50,015 bases of DNA, from the NCBI GenBank assembly GCA_003221005.1, contig QHTZ01000080.1, forward strand, positions 1 through 50,015, in the 5' to 3' direction. Under the pieces are notes generated by a model that ran no database searches, was not told where the DNA came from, and saw only the letters and a program-made list of their open reading frames with translations. Positions 17,505-26,411 of this stretch are shown here, in pieces (position 1 is the first letter of the stretch; each line of letters starts with the position of its first letter). This stretch comes from Gemmatimonadota bacterium (GTDB taxonomy: Bacteria; Gemmatimonadota; Gemmatimonadetes; Gemmatimonadales; GWC2-71-9). A program made the position numbers and the translations under genes.

Positions 17505-17972
17505 ATGAATACGGTGACCGTGCGGGCAGTGATGGTGGGTGTCTTGATCGCCGTCTGGGCGTGGGCAGCAGACGTAGCCCGGCTGCACGTTTCGCTCTGG
17601 GCCGGCGTCATCGCGCTCGGCTGCTACTTTGCAGCAGGCGGCGGCCCGTCAGGCCTGCAGAAGACCGTCGTCGCCGCGCTGTCGGGTGTCCTGTGGGTGT
17701 TGCTGGCCCACGCGGTCCGGGTCGCGATCGGCGGCGGCGGAGTCGTCGCCGCCCTGATCCTCGGCGCCACGGCCTGCGCGCTCGTGCTCCAAGCGCGTTT
17801 GCCCTTCCTCTCCTTCACGGCGGCGGCGTTCGGGGGCGCGGGAGTCGCGCTTGGGCTCGGCGTGGACACGGTCAACGAAGCCATTCGCGCCGGGGTCGCG
17901 CTTGCCGTAGGCGCCGTGCTTGGCTTCGCCGCCGACCGCTTGGCCGGCATGGTGGGCGCGCGGCGCACCTGA
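17505..17972 (+). CDS. DUF1097 family inner-membrane protein
   Basis: 155 aa with GAGGAGGC before the ATG. It is almost entirely hydrophobic, with five or six membrane segments. Characteristic stretches are SLWAGVIALGCYFAAGGGPS, GLQKTVVAALSGVLWVLL and LQARLPFLSFTAAAFGGAG, which resemble the DUF1097 family (E. coli YcdZ type). The family's function is unknown. It begins 30 bases after the tRNA fragment on the same strand, just outside the bracketed region. No neighbour suggests a substrate. Confidence 0.75.
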   Translation: MNTVTVRAVMVGVLIAVWAWAADVARLHVSLWAGVIALGCYFAAGGGPSGLQKTVVAALSGVLWVLLAHAVRVAIGGGGVVAALILGATACALVLQARLPFLSFTAAAFGGAGVALGLGVDTVNEAIRAGVALAVGAVLGFAADRLAGMVGARRT

Positions 17973-18019
17973 GGTCCGGCGGCCGGGACCCTGGCGCGAA
18001 ATGAAACGCGCCGTGGGCG

Positions 18020-18048
18020 GTCCCGGGTTGCGAGTCCGGTCCGCTCCC
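18020..18048 (+). repeat. Degenerate third tRNA 3'-end copy
   Basis: The sequence GTCCCGGGTTGCGAGTCC followed by GGTCCGCTCCC resembles the last 28 bases of the two tRNA fragments, with a one-base insertion and a broken T-loop. It sits in the 207-base gap between the DUF1097 and DUF4382 genes. It could be an older integration scar or a chance match; the GGTCCGCTCC end is what argues for a relation. Nothing else is seen in this gap. Confidence 0.4.
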
Positions 18049-18179
18049 TCGGTCCTGCTGTGCAGGTCCGCCGCCCGCACGCGACCCATACCCTCGTGAC
18101 ATCGCTCACCGAGAGGCTAGTGACTTCGGGGCATTCTGGGGGGTAGAAGTTCCCGACCGTTTCTGCCTTCGAGGTCCTT

Positions 18180-18950
18180 ATGCGCCACCTTTTCTCACCC
18201 CGAGCGCTCTGGTGCGCTCCCTTGGCGTTGACGCTCGTCGCCTGTAGTGATGCGGGGCCAAGGGCGACCCAACCCATCAGCTTCTCGATCACGACCGCCA
18301 GCTCCCACGCGTCGCTTCCCGCGGGCTCCACCGTGAGCGCCGTCATTCAGATCGGCAGCGGCGCCAACTCACTCAAGATCACTCAGGCGCAAGTCACGCT
18401 CGAGAAAATCGAGCTCGCAGGGAGCGGCACCTGCGCCGCCGAGACCGAAGAATCCGACCAAGAGGCTGAGCCTGCCGATGCGATGACCACGGAACACGAG
18501 GATGACGCGGAGGACGATTGCGAGGAGCTGCGCGTCGCTCCAACGCTCGTGAATCTGCCCGTGGACGGCACGACCAAGCTAGTGCTCGACGCCTTGGTCC
18601 CGGCCGGGACCTACAGCGGCGTCGAGGCCAAGGTCGACTCCGTGATGGTGACCGGCGTGTACACAGACGCCAGCAACATGGACCATCCGTTCACCTTTAA
18701 GTCGGACATCGACGCACACGTCGAGGCGAGATTCCAGCCCCCGATCACGGTGGGAGCGGGCACGTCGAACTTCACGGTGGATGTCGACGTCGCCAGTTGG
18801 TTCAAGGATGCGGCGGGAGCGGCGATCGATCCGACGAATGCCGCCAACGCTGCGACGATCAACGCCAACATCCGGCGGTCGGTCCGTGCGTTCGAGGACG
18901 ACGACCACGACGGCCGGGACGACCACGAGGAAGCAGGAGGGGACCGCTAG
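18180..18950 (+). CDS. DUF4382-type lipoprotein with acidic insert
   Basis: 256 aa, ATG at 18180 with GAGGTCC upstream. The lipobox is APLALTLVACSDAG (lipid Cys22). The core LKITQAQVTLEKIELAGSGT, VNLPVDGTTKLVLDALVPAG, TYSGVEAKVDSVMVTG and FTVDVDVASWFKDAAG is typical of DUF4382 lipoproteins. An unusual acidic stretch at about residues 92-120 (EESDQEAEPADAMTTEHEDD) interrupts the first strand region, and the tail is Asp/His-rich (EDDDHDGRDDHEEAGGDR). These could bind metal, but that is a guess. The gene converges on doxX and shares a hairpin terminator with it. Confidence 0.75.
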   Translation: MRHLFSPRALWCAPLALTLVACSDAGPRATQPISFSITTASSHASLPAGSTVSAVIQIGSGANSLKITQAQVTLEKIELAGSGTCAAETEESDQEAEPADAMTTEHEDDAEDDCEELRVAPTLVNLPVDGTTKLVLDALVPAGTYSGVEAKVDSVMVTGVYTDASNMDHPFTFKSDIDAHVEARFQPPITVGAGTSNFTVDVDVASWFKDAAGAAIDPTNAANAATINANIRRSVRAFEDDDHDGRDDHEEAGGDR

Positions 18951-18957
18951 GGTCCCC
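18939..18957. terminator. Hairpin between convergent DUF4382 and DoxX genes
   Basis: GGGGACC (18939-18945) pairs with GGTCCCC (18951-18957) around GCTAG, which includes the TAG stop of the DUF4382 gene. There is no clear T-run. The location between two convergent genes 14 bases apart supports a bidirectional terminator. Confidence 0.5.
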
Positions 18958-18964
18958 CTAGGCG

Positions 18965-19372
18965 TCAGATTCCGAAGAGCAGCCGATCGAGGGACAGCCG
19001 GCCCGCCCCGGTGATGAAGAGGGTCACCGCGGCGGCGAAGAGGATGTACTCGAACTCCCACCCGCCCTCCCCGGTGAAGATGCGGTGCATCTGTCCGGCT
19101 TTGAGGCGGACCGCGCCGAGCATGACCACCGCGAGGCCGAGGGCGGCCGGCTGGGTGAGCAACCCTGCCAGGACCGCCATCCCGCCCAGCGGTTCGGCGA
19201 TGGACAAGAACCTGAGAATCGAGAGCATGCGCGCGGGCAGGTGCGCGGACGGCTGCGCCCGCCACGTTCCCCACTTCTGACTACCGTGTACGAGGAATAC
19301 CACGCCCAACCCCAACCGCAGCGCCAGAAGCGCCCAATCATTGAATTCATGCAGCTGCGCGAGGAATCTCAT
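18965..19372 (-). CDS. DoxX family membrane protein
   Basis: 135 aa from the ATG at 19372, chosen because AGGAGGG lies 6 bases upstream and a longer frame adds an Arg-rich non-family segment. Four membrane helices are evident: WALLALRLGLGVVFLVHGSQ, LSIAEPLGGMAVLAGLLTQ, ALGLAVVMLGAVRLK and FEYILFAAAVTLFITGAG. The VFLVHGSQKWG start and the GWEFEYILFAAAV part are typical of DoxX/TQO-small-subunit-like proteins. The biochemical role in this organism is unknown; family members are linked to thiosulfate:quinone oxidation or redox stress. Confidence 0.88.
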   Translation of the reverse strand: MRFLAQLHEFNDWALLALRLGLGVVFLVHGSQKWGTWRAQPSAHLPARMLSILRFLSIAEPLGGMAVLAGLLTQPAALGLAVVMLGAVRLKAGQMHRIFTGEGGWEFEYILFAAAVTLFITGAGRLSLDRLLFGI

Positions 19373-19509
19373 CAAGCACCCTCCTAGTAGTGAGCCGTCG
19401 CGGCCTCCGCGCGAACGGCGTCGCGGCAAGACAGGGTTCCTGATGCGGAGAGCGGTGCGTCGATGGTACAATGATACGACTTTCGCAACCCCTATGCTGG
19501 TTGGTCACG

Positions 19510-21900
19510 ATGCCCCGGATCCCGCTCGCCGTCCTCCTCCTCGCCCTCGCGGCCCCCGGCGCGCGCGTCGCCGCGCAGCAGGGCGAAGCGACGACCCTCG
19601 TCACTGGCCTCGTCACGGACACGCTCACGGGCCGGCCGCTGCGCCTGGCGGTCGTGCGGGTCGCCGAGACCGGCGCGTCGACGCTGACCGACGAGAGCGG
19701 ACGCTACCAGATAGTGGTCGCTCGCGGGCCGGTGCGCCTCGAGGTGCGTCGCATCGGCTACGAGCCCGCGTCCGTGACCCTCCAGGCGGCGGGGCACTGG
19801 ATGCGCAATCACGTCTACCTCCGTCCCCTAGCGATCGGCCTCACTCCCGTCACGGTCACGGCGCGGGACGAGTTCGCTCGCGGTCTCATTCAGCGCGCGA
19901 TCGCGCGCAAGCACGAGGTCTACGCCGGCATCCACGACTACCGCTACGACGCATACGTAAAGTTTGTGGTGCGCGATCTCGTGCGACACGCGGACTCGGC
20001 GGCATCGGTGGTACTGATCACCGAGACCCGCACGTCGGCCTACTGGGAGCAGCCCGATCACTACCAGGAGACCATCCTGGCTCGCCGGCAATCGAACAAC
20101 CTGAGCGCCGAGCGGAACCTCGTGTCCGTGGGCGAGATCGTGAACTTCAGCCGGGACCGGATTGATCTCCAGAAGTATTCGCTCGTCTCGCCGATCGCGG
20201 ACGACGCGCTCGACCACTATGACTACCGGGTCCTCGACACGCTCGCCTTCGACGAGCGCCGGGTGTTCCGGCTCGCGATCCAGCCGGGGTCGGAGGGCTC
20301 GCCCTTGTTCGCGGGGATGATCGACATTGCCGACTCGAGCTACGACGTGCTGCGCATCGACGTGGGGGTGAACGGCGCGGTCCGCTTCAACATGCTGAAG
20401 AATCTCCGCTACCAGCAGCGGCTCAAGGACGTCGGGGGCGGACGGTGGATGCCGTACGAGATCAGGTTCACGGGCGACGTGTCGGTCGGGATTCCGCTCC
20501 CCGGCTTTCCCGAACACATGACGTTCGAGCACGTCGCGGCGCTCAATCAGTTCCGCTTCGACGAGCGCAACCGGCCCCCCAACTTGGGAGAGCTCCGCAT
20601 CCTCGTGCACGACGGCGCCGACCGCGCCGACAGCGCAACGTGGACCGCCTCGGGCGCCATCCCGCTCACGACGGCGGAGCGCGCGGCCTGGGCGCGCATC
20701 GATTCCGTCGCGAGCCAGCCGCCGGACCTAGGCGACTGGGTGCGACAGGGCCTCGGGCTGGCGGTCAAGCTGTCGACCGATCCCGCGTTCTTTCATTTCA
20801 ACCGCGTCGATGGGACCTATCTCGGGGTCGGGAACACCTGGTGGCAGATCCCGGGCCTGGTCCTCCGGACCAAACTCGGTTACGCGAGCGGCAGCGACAC
20901 GTGGCGCTACCGCTTCGGCGCCACGGTGCGCGTCTCGGATGCGCGCCGCCTGTGGGTCGGCGGGTCAGTGCGCGACGTGACCGCGAGCCGGCCGACCCTC
21001 GTGTCCCGCGACTACAACCCGACGTACCGCGCGCTGCTGTGGCGGCTCGACCCGCTCGACTATTACCGCGAGCACGGCTTCGTGCTCACCCTGGATACCA
21101 AGGTGGTCGATTTCACGGACTTCGAGCTGCACTACAACGACCTGCGCCAGTCGAGCCTCGGCATGGTCACCGACTACTCGGTCTTCTCCGTGGACCGGTT
21201 GCAGCGCCCCAATCCGGCGATCGTGGATGGGCGGCTGCGTTCGCTCTCGGCGAGCTTCACGTACGACTCACGACCCCTGCTGCGTTCCAAGGGAGAGGAC
21301 TACTATCTGCAACGCCTCACCAGCACGCGCATCCGTGTGAACGCCGAGGTCGCGAGCCCCGGTCTGATCGTGGACGACTTCGACTTCCAGCGCTACTCGC
21401 TGCAGCTGGAGCGGCGCCAGCGCACGTTCAATCTCGGGCTGACGACGATCACCGCGGCGGGCGGGGTCGCGACGGGCCGCGTTCCCCCGCAACGCTACTT
21501 CACCGTCGACTTCGGAATGAAGGCGTTGACATTCCAGGGTGGCGGGTTCAACACCGTGCACGACCAGGATTTCACGGGCACGCGGGCGGTCATGCTGACC
21601 CTGCGGCACGACTTCGACCGGCTGCTGTTCGCGAAAAGCGGGCTGCCGCTGGTGCGGAGCGTGCCCTTCACCCTGAGCGTCCACGGCGGCGTCTTCTGGA
21701 CCGACTTCGTCGGCCACCAGCCCAATCCCGGCGACTCCCTGCTGGTCGCCGCGCCGCGCGCCTACAGCGAGGTCGGGTTCGGGTTGGGCAACCTGACGCC
21801 GTTCCTGTCCCCGTTCAATCTCGCCGCCCACTTCACCTGGCAGCTGTCGTCCTATCCCACGAGCCGCTTCGCGTTCGCGTTGAGTCTCATGCAGCCGTAG
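19510..21900 (+). CDS. DUF5686 / carboxypeptidase-regulatory-like outer-membrane protein
   Basis: 796 aa from the ATG at 19510, which gives a clean signal peptide (PLAVLLLALAAPGARVAAQQ); an ATG at 19471 would add 13 residues and is possible. After the signal, residues 30-110 form a carboxypeptidase-regulatory-like beta domain (VTGLVTDTLTGRPLRLAVV; TDESGRYQIVVARGPVRLEV). A DUF5686 region follows (ARKHEVYAGIHDYRYDAYVK; VGEIVNFSRDRIDLQKYSL). The second half is rich in alternating aromatic beta strands ending LSLMQP, consistent with a beta-barrel. It probably sits in the outer membrane. The substrate is unknown. Confidence 0.82.
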   Translation: MPRIPLAVLLLALAAPGARVAAQQGEATTLVTGLVTDTLTGRPLRLAVVRVAETGASTLTDESGRYQIVVARGPVRLEVRRIGYEPASVTLQAAGHWMRNHVYLRPLAIGLTPVTVTARDEFARGLIQRAIARKHEVYAGIHDYRYDAYVKFVVRDLVRHADSAASVVLITETRTSAYWEQPDHYQETILARRQSNNLSAERNLVSVGEIVNFSRDRIDLQKYSLVSPIADDALDHYDYRVLDTLAFDERRVFRLAIQPGSEGSPLFAGMIDIADSSYDVLRIDVGVNGAVRFNMLKNLRYQQRLKDVGGGRWMPYEIRFTGDVSVGIPLPGFPEHMTFEHVAALNQFRFDERNRPPNLGELRILVHDGADRADSATWTASGAIPLTTAERAAWARIDSVASQPPDLGDWVRQGLGLAVKLSTDPAFFHFNRVDGTYLGVGNTWWQIPGLVLRTKLGYASGSDTWRYRFGATVRVSDARRLWVGGSVRDVTASRPTLVSRDYNPTYRALLWRLDPLDYYREHGFVLTLDTKVVDFTDFELHYNDLRQSSLGMVTDYSVFSVDRLQRPNPAIVDGRLRSLSASFTYDSRPLLRSKGEDYYLQRLTSTRIRVNAEVASPGLIVDDFDFQRYSLQLERRQRTFNLGLTTITAAGGVATGRVPPQRYFTVDFGMKALTFQGGGFNTVHDQDFTGTRAVMLTLRHDFDRLLFAKSGLPLVRSVPFTLSVHGGVFWTDFVGHQPNPGDSLLVAAPRAYSEVGFGLGNLTPFLSPFNLAAHFTWQLSSYPTSRFAFALSLMQP

Positions 21901-21934
21901 CCGGTGCCGGCCCGGCCGCGCATATTCCACGACG

Positions 21935-22831
21935 ATGATCGTCTATCTCAACGGCGCCTACCTCGAGCGCGCACGCGCCGCCGTCTCGGTGGACGACCGC
22001 GGCTTTCTGTTCGGGGACGGCGTGTATGAAGTCACCCGCGCCGTGAACGGGCAGCTGTTCGAGTGGGAGCGGCATGCGCGCCGGTTGGCCCGCGGGCTCG
22101 AGGGACTCGGCATACAGCTTTCCGGCGGGCTCGAGAGGATCGGCTTGCCCGAGATCTCGGAGCGCTTGCTGGACGAAAACGGTCTCGGGACCGGCGACGC
22201 CACGGTGTACCTGCAGATCACGCGCGGTGCCGCCGAGCGTCGCCACCATTTCCCCCCGGCGGGCACGCCACCGACGGTGTTCCTAGGGGCGAGCCGCCTC
22301 GCGGTCCCCGAAGCCATCAGGGCCCAGGGCGCCGCGGCGATCACGACCGCCGACCTGCGCTGGGGTCGCTGCGATCTCAAGACAGTGAATCTGCTTCCCA
22401 ACGTGCTCGCCAAGGAGCAGGCGGTCGCGGCGGGCGCGTTCGAAGCGATTCTGGTGCGCGACGGCGTCATCACCGAAGGCGCGAGCTCCAACGTGCTTGC
22501 CGTGATTGGAGGCGTGCTCCGCACCCATCCCCTGATGCCGCAGATTCTCGCGGGCATCACGCGCGAGGTCGTCCTCGAGCTCGCCGCCGAGGTCGGGGTG
22601 CCGGTGGCGTTGGAGGCGATTCCGCAGGACGGGCTGGCCCGGGCGAGCGAGGTGATGGTGACGGCCACGACGGCTGACGTCATGCCTGTCGTGAAGATCG
22701 ACGGTCGTCCCGTCGCGGACGGCCAGCCGGGGCCTGTGGCTCGGCGGTTGCACGCGGCGCTGTGCACCCGGATGGGCCGCGCCGCGGTACGCGCGCCCGC
22801 AGGGGCGACCGGGCCTGCGCGCCCCGTCTGA
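21935..22831 (+). CDS. dat: Class IV aminotransferase, D-amino-acid-transaminase-like
   Basis: 298 aa, a usual length. PLP-fold type IV features are YLNGAYLERARAAVSVDDRG, FLFGDGVYEVTRAVNG and DATVYLQITRGAAERRHHFP. The Schiff-base Lys is at residue 149 in CDLKTVNLLPNVLAKEQAV, followed by VRDGVITEGASSNVLAV. The pattern RGAAERRHHFP plus KTVNLLPNVLAK favours D-alanine aminotransferase over branched-chain or lyase members. It would interconvert D-alanine and D-glutamate for peptidoglycan. The stop overlaps the beginning of the next gene's reading frame, implying coupling. It has no obvious ribosome site. Confidence 0.88.
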   Translation: MIVYLNGAYLERARAAVSVDDRGFLFGDGVYEVTRAVNGQLFEWERHARRLARGLEGLGIQLSGGLERIGLPEISERLLDENGLGTGDATVYLQITRGAAERRHHFPPAGTPPTVFLGASRLAVPEAIRAQGAAAITTADLRWGRCDLKTVNLLPNVLAKEQAVAAGAFEAILVRDGVITEGASSNVLAVIGGVLRTHPLMPQILAGITREVVLELAAEVGVPVALEAIPQDGLARASEVMVTATTADVMPVVKIDGRPVADGQPGPVARRLHAALCTRMGRAAVRAPAGATGPARPV

Positions 22832-22835
22832 GTGG

Positions 22836-23594
22836 CTGCCGCTTCTCGTCGAGCTGGCCGACCGCGCCGACGAGATCGCCCTGCGATTCTTCCGCACGCG
22901 CGATCTGCCCGTAGACGAGAAGTCCGACCATAGCCCCGTCACCCCCGGCGACCGCGAGATCGAGGCGCTGGCGCATCGCCTGGTGCAGACGCGGCACCCG
23001 GAGCTCGGCATCCTCGGTGAAGAGGAGGGAGAGGCGCCGGGCGCGGGAATGGCCCGCCTGATCATCGACCCCATCGACGGCACCCGCAATTTCGTGCGGG
23101 GCATCCCGATCTTCGCTACGCTGCTCGCGATCGAGACGCGTGGCGAGGTGGTGGCCGGCGTGGTGAGCGCGCCGGCGCTCCGCGCGCGGTGGCACGCGGC
23201 CCGGGGCGCCGGCGCGTTCCGCGACGGCCGGCCGATTCGCGTCTCGGGCGTGGAGGACCTGGGGGCCGCCCTGTTGCTGCACGCCAACCTCGGACGGGGC
23301 GAGCCGGCGCCTCCTCCGGGCCTCATGACGCTGGCCCGACAGGTGGAGCGTACGCGCGGTTTCGGAGACTTCTACCAGCATATGCTGGTGGCTGAGGGCG
23401 CGGGTGAGATCGCCATCGACCCCGTCATGCACCCGTGGGACGCCGCCGCCCTCCAGGTGGTCGTGGAGGAGGCGGGGGGCCGCGCCACGACGCTGGGGGG
23501 CGAGCGCTCGATCTACGCCGGCAGCCTCGTCACCTCCAACCGCGTGCTACACCAGCGCGTGCTCGACGCCCTGCGCGAAGGCCCCAGGTCTTGA
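22836..23594 (+). CDS. Inositol-monophosphatase/histidinol-phosphatase family enzyme, start codon non-canonical
   Basis: About 252 aa. The Mg-dependent phosphatase motifs are ELGILGEEEGE, RLIIDPIDGTRNFVRGIPIF and, at the C-terminus, HPWDAAALQVVVEEAGGRAT. FRDGRPIRVS lies between. Clear family similarity extends upstream of the first in-frame ATG/GTG (the GTG at 22983): LPLLVELADRADEIALRFF and SDHSPVTPGDREIEALAHRL. Those residues need a start near 22836, where only CTG is in frame; the GTG at 22832 is out of frame. Either a CTG start coupled to the preceding TGA, or a one-base sequence error, is likely. Likely substrates are histidinol phosphate or inositol phosphate; which one cannot be told. 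Confidence 0.85.
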   Translation: MPLLVELADRADEIALRFFRTRDLPVDEKSDHSPVTPGDREIEALAHRLVQTRHPELGILGEEEGEAPGAGMARLIIDPIDGTRNFVRGIPIFATLLAIETRGEVVAGVVSAPALRARWHAARGAGAFRDGRPIRVSGVEDLGAALLLHANLGRGEPAPPPGLMTLARQVERTRGFGDFYQHMLVAEGAGEIAIDPVMHPWDAAALQVVVEEAGGRATTLGGERSIYAGSLVTSNRVLHQRVLDALREGPRS

Positions 23595-23626
23595 CGCGGC
23601 ACCGTCTCAGGGGGTCTAATCTTGGT

Positions 23627-24853
23627 ATGACTCGACGGCTCGCCCTGCTGCTACTTGCCGCCGGCTCGCTCGCCGCCGGTCGTGACGCCGTGGTGCTGCC
23701 GGCGGGGACGACCGTCGCAATCCGGTTCCTCCAGAGGGTCCGGAGCGGACGGGACACGGTCGGGACCCGCGTGTTGGCTCAAACGCTGAGTCCGCTGGTG
23801 TACGACGGCTGCATAGTGGTGGCCCCGTACACGCAAGTGGTCGCCCGGGTGACGCGGTCGCGGGCGGGGCACCTGTTTGGGGGCCGCGGGGTGCTCGCCC
23901 TGCACTTCGACTCGCTCGAGGTGCGCCCCGGCGAGTGGCTCGCGATCGCCGCGGTGCTCGACACGCTCGAATACACGCGGAAGGCGGACCTCAGAGACTC
24001 CGGGACCATATACGGCTCGCGCGCGTCGGCGGCGAGCCGGGCAGTCCCGCTCGGGATTGCGGGCGCCGCCGGTCTCGACCTCGGACCTTTCGCCCTGCTC
24101 GGCGGCTACTGGCTCGCGCGACGCGGGCCGGCCGCGCGGATCGTCACCGGGGAAACCGGGGCGCTGCGCCTCGCGGCGCCCCTGACCGTTCGCGCGGGTT
24201 CGCGGTGCGTGCCGGTGAGCTCGGCCCGCGCGCTGCCGCCGCTCCCGCCGCTCCCCGAGTTCGTCCCCCGCAGTGAAACGAAGAGTGGACGCTTGAGCGG
24301 CGATCCCATCAACCTGGTCTTCCTCGGCACAGCGGCGGACCTCGACACGGCGTTTCTGCGCGCGGGGTGGGTGGGCGCGCAACGCGGGTCTGTGCGCACG
24401 GTGACCAAGGAAATCGTCGCCGGCCTCGCCAACCGTCAGGCGATCGGGGCGCCGCTCTCCTCGCAATACTTCCAGGGCCGCAGGCAGGATCTCGCGTACC
24501 AACTGTCGGGTCCCAATGCGCGCTTCCGCCACCACGCGCGCCTCTGGCTCCTGGACAGTCTCACCGGCTATTGGGTCGGCACGGCAAGTCACGATGTCGG
24601 CGTGAGGGTGAACCCGTTCAAAGGCCGTTTCACCCATCGCATCAACCCCGACATCGACCACGAGCGAGAGCGTATCGTCAAGGAGCTCGAGGCCACGGGG
24701 TGCGCGGAGCTGGTGGAATACCGCACCCTGCCGGACGCAACGACGTGGGGACGTAACACGACCGGCCAGTCATTCGTCACCGATGGCCGGTCGGCCGTGA
24801 TCCGCGTGCATGCTTGCCCGCCGCCAGCCGGAACGCTCGTGCGCGGGCCCTGA
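23627..24853 (+). CDS. LssY_C domain protein with signal peptide
   Basis: 408 aa from the ATG at 23627 after a 32-base gap. The N-terminus MTRRLALLLLAAGSLAAG is a signal peptide. Residues 25-215 form a beta-rich region (LPAGTTVAIRFLQRVRSGRD; DSLEVRPGEWLAIAAVLDTL). From about 225 onward comes the LssY C-terminal domain: DPINLVFLGTAADLDTAFLR, SQYFQGRRQDLAYQLSGP, FRHHARLWLLDSLTGYWVG, TASHDVGVRVNP and FTHRINPDIDHERERIVKEL. The domain also occurs at the end of some PAP2/DedA-type membrane proteins, but there is no such partner here. Its function is unknown. It is probably periplasmic. Confidence 0.82.
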   Translation: MTRRLALLLLAAGSLAAGRDAVVLPAGTTVAIRFLQRVRSGRDTVGTRVLAQTLSPLVYDGCIVVAPYTQVVARVTRSRAGHLFGGRGVLALHFDSLEVRPGEWLAIAAVLDTLEYTRKADLRDSGTIYGSRASAASRAVPLGIAGAAGLDLGPFALLGGYWLARRGPAARIVTGETGALRLAAPLTVRAGSRCVPVSSARALPPLPPLPEFVPRSETKSGRLSGDPINLVFLGTAADLDTAFLRAGWVGAQRGSVRTVTKEIVAGLANRQAIGAPLSSQYFQGRRQDLAYQLSGPNARFRHHARLWLLDSLTGYWVGTASHDVGVRVNPFKGRFTHRINPDIDHERERIVKELEATGCAELVEYRTLPDATTWGRNTTGQSFVTDGRSAVIRVHACPPPAGTLVRGP

Positions 24854-24860
24854 GCGGCCG

Positions 24861-25523
24861 CTACTTCCTGACTGCCGCGAACCGCCGTTGCACCTCTGGC
24901 CAGTTCACGACGTTCCACCACGCGGCGATGTAGTCGGGCCGCCGGTTCTGGTACTTGAGGTAGTAGGCGTGCTCCCACACGTCGAGTCCCAGGAGCGGCG
25001 TGTCACCGTCCATCAGCGGGCTATCCTGATTCGCGGTGCTGTACACGTCGAGCTTCCCGTTCGCCACGACGAGCCACGCCCAGCCGCTTCCGAAGCGTGA
25101 CGTCGCGGCGCCGGTGAGCGTCTCCTTGAACTTGGAGAAATCGCCAAAGGTCCGCTTGATCGCGTCCGCGAGCGCGCCCGACGGCTCCCCGCCTGCGTTG
25201 GGCGCCATGATCGTCCAAAAGAGCGAGTGGTTGTGATGGCCGCCCGCGTTGTTGCGGACGGCGGTGCGGATGTCCTCGGGGACTGTGTTGAGCTGGCGCA
25301 ACAGTTGCTCGAGCGTCTCGGTGTGGAGCTCGGGATACTTGTCCAGTGCGGCGTTCAGGTTGTTGACGTACGCTTGGTGATGCTTCCCGTGGTGGATCTG
25401 CATCGTCTGCGCGTCGATCGACGGCTCGAGCGCCGGGAAATCGTAGGGCAGCGGTGCCAGGGCGTGGTACTTCAGCGGCTCCGCGGGGGACGCCGCGGTC
25501 TGCTGCTTCAGTTTCGGTGACAT
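24861..25523 (-). CDS. sodA: Superoxide dismutase (Fe/Mn type)
   Basis: 220 aa from the ATG at 25523, with GGAGGAA upstream. The iron/manganese SOD pattern is complete: [60 protein letters not shown] and [20 protein letters not shown]. All four metal ligands (His, His, Asp, His) fall in these motifs. NQDSPLM near residue 165 is of the Mn-type pattern, but metal use cannot be fixed from sequence. A 25-residue leader rich in Gln/Ala precedes the core and does not look like a clear signal peptide. It is convergent with the LssY_C gene and divergent from the PuuD-like gene, which is followed by a peroxiredoxin. Confidence 0.96.
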   Translation of the reverse strand: MSPKLKQQTAASPAEPLKYHALAPLPYDFPALEPSIDAQTMQIHHGKHHQAYVNNLNAALDKYPELHTETLEQLLRQLNTVPEDIRTAVRNNAGGHHNHSLFWTIMAPNAGGEPSGALADAIKRTFGDFSKFKETLTGAATSRFGSGWAWLVVANGKLDVYSTANQDSPLMDGDTPLLGLDVWEHAYYLKYQNRRPDYIAAWWNVVNWPEVQRRFAAVRK

Positions 25524-25709
25524 CGCTTCATTTCCTCCGCGTTTCTCTGAGACTGTTCGATGCTGCGCGACGGCGGCGCGTTGCACCGCTGTGAACCCCG
25601 CTCGTCGCGCTACGGTTCCGTCGGCGCCGCGCTTGCATGCCGTTCGGGGTCCCGTATCTTGACACGCCTGCTCGTTTCGAGCTGACACTTCTCTCTCCGG
25701 AGGCGTTCC

Positions 25710-26411
25710 ATGGCGCTGCTCACGGACCTGGGCATCCTCTCTGTGCTGCGATGGATTCACTTCCTCGCCGGCGTCACGTGGATCGGCTTGCTCTATTACT
25801 TCAACTTTGTGCAGGGTCCTTTCTTCGCCGAGACGGACGCGACCACGCGGAGCAACGCCACGCAGAAGCTCGTGCCGCGTGCGCTGTGGTGGTTTCGCTG
25901 GGGTGCCATGCTGACCTTCCTGTCGGGCCTCGCGATACTGGCGATGCGCAAGGCGAGTTGGAACGATGCGTGGGGCATCACGATCCTCACCGGCGCGGCC
26001 TTCGGGATCCTGATGTTTCTGAACGTGTGGTTCGTCATCTGGCCCAATCAGAAGGTCGTGATTGCGTCGGCGGTCACCGCCGCGGGGGGCGGCCAAGCCA
26101 ACCCCAAGGCCGCCGCCGCGGCGCGCCGCGCCTTCCTCGCGTCGCGAACCAACACGGTCATGTCCTTCCCTATGCTGTTCTTCATGGGTGCGGCGTCGCA
26201 CTTCACGCTCAACCCCGCCCGCAACGCGGGGCTTTGGGGTGTCGTGTTGCTAGTCATCCTGGCGCTGCTGGAGCTCAACGCGCTGGTCGGTACGACGGGG
26301 CCCAGCAAGAAGCCCATCGAGACGGTGCGTGGCGTCATCGTCACGGGGTTCGTGACGGCGCTGGTCGTGTACCTGGTCGCTCAGGCGGTGCTCGGCCCGG
26401 CGACGACGTGA
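25710..26411 (+). CDS. PuuD-like membrane protein (urate hydroxylase N-terminal domain family)
   Basis: 233 aa with CCGGAGG before the ATG. About six membrane helices are present, with family-specific segments [57 protein letters not shown] and [13 protein letters not shown]. This is the Urate_ox_N membrane domain; unlike PuuD itself it lacks the C-terminal cytochrome c domain. Histidines in the helices could ligate heme. The stop overlaps the GTG of the peroxiredoxin (GTGA). The gene begins a tightly packed run that continues into the sugar ABC transporter. Urate oxidation is not assured; an electron-transfer role is equally possible. Confidence 0.8.
   Translation: MALLTDLGILSVLRWIHFLAGVTWIGLLYYFNFVQGPFFAETDATTRSNATQKLVPRALWWFRWGAMLTFLSGLAILAMRKASWNDAWGITILTGAAFGILMFLNVWFVIWPNQKVVIASAVTAAGGGQANPKAAAAARRAFLASRTNTVMSFPMLFFMGAASHFTLNPARNAGLWGVVLLVILALLELNALVGTTGPSKKPIETVRGVIVTGFVTALVVYLVAQAVLGPATT

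Noticed and set aside
25659..25687. TTGACA-led promoter before the PuuD-like gene
   Set aside because: The -35 is perfect but no acceptable -10 lies 16-18 bases downstream; kept only as a weak possibility.
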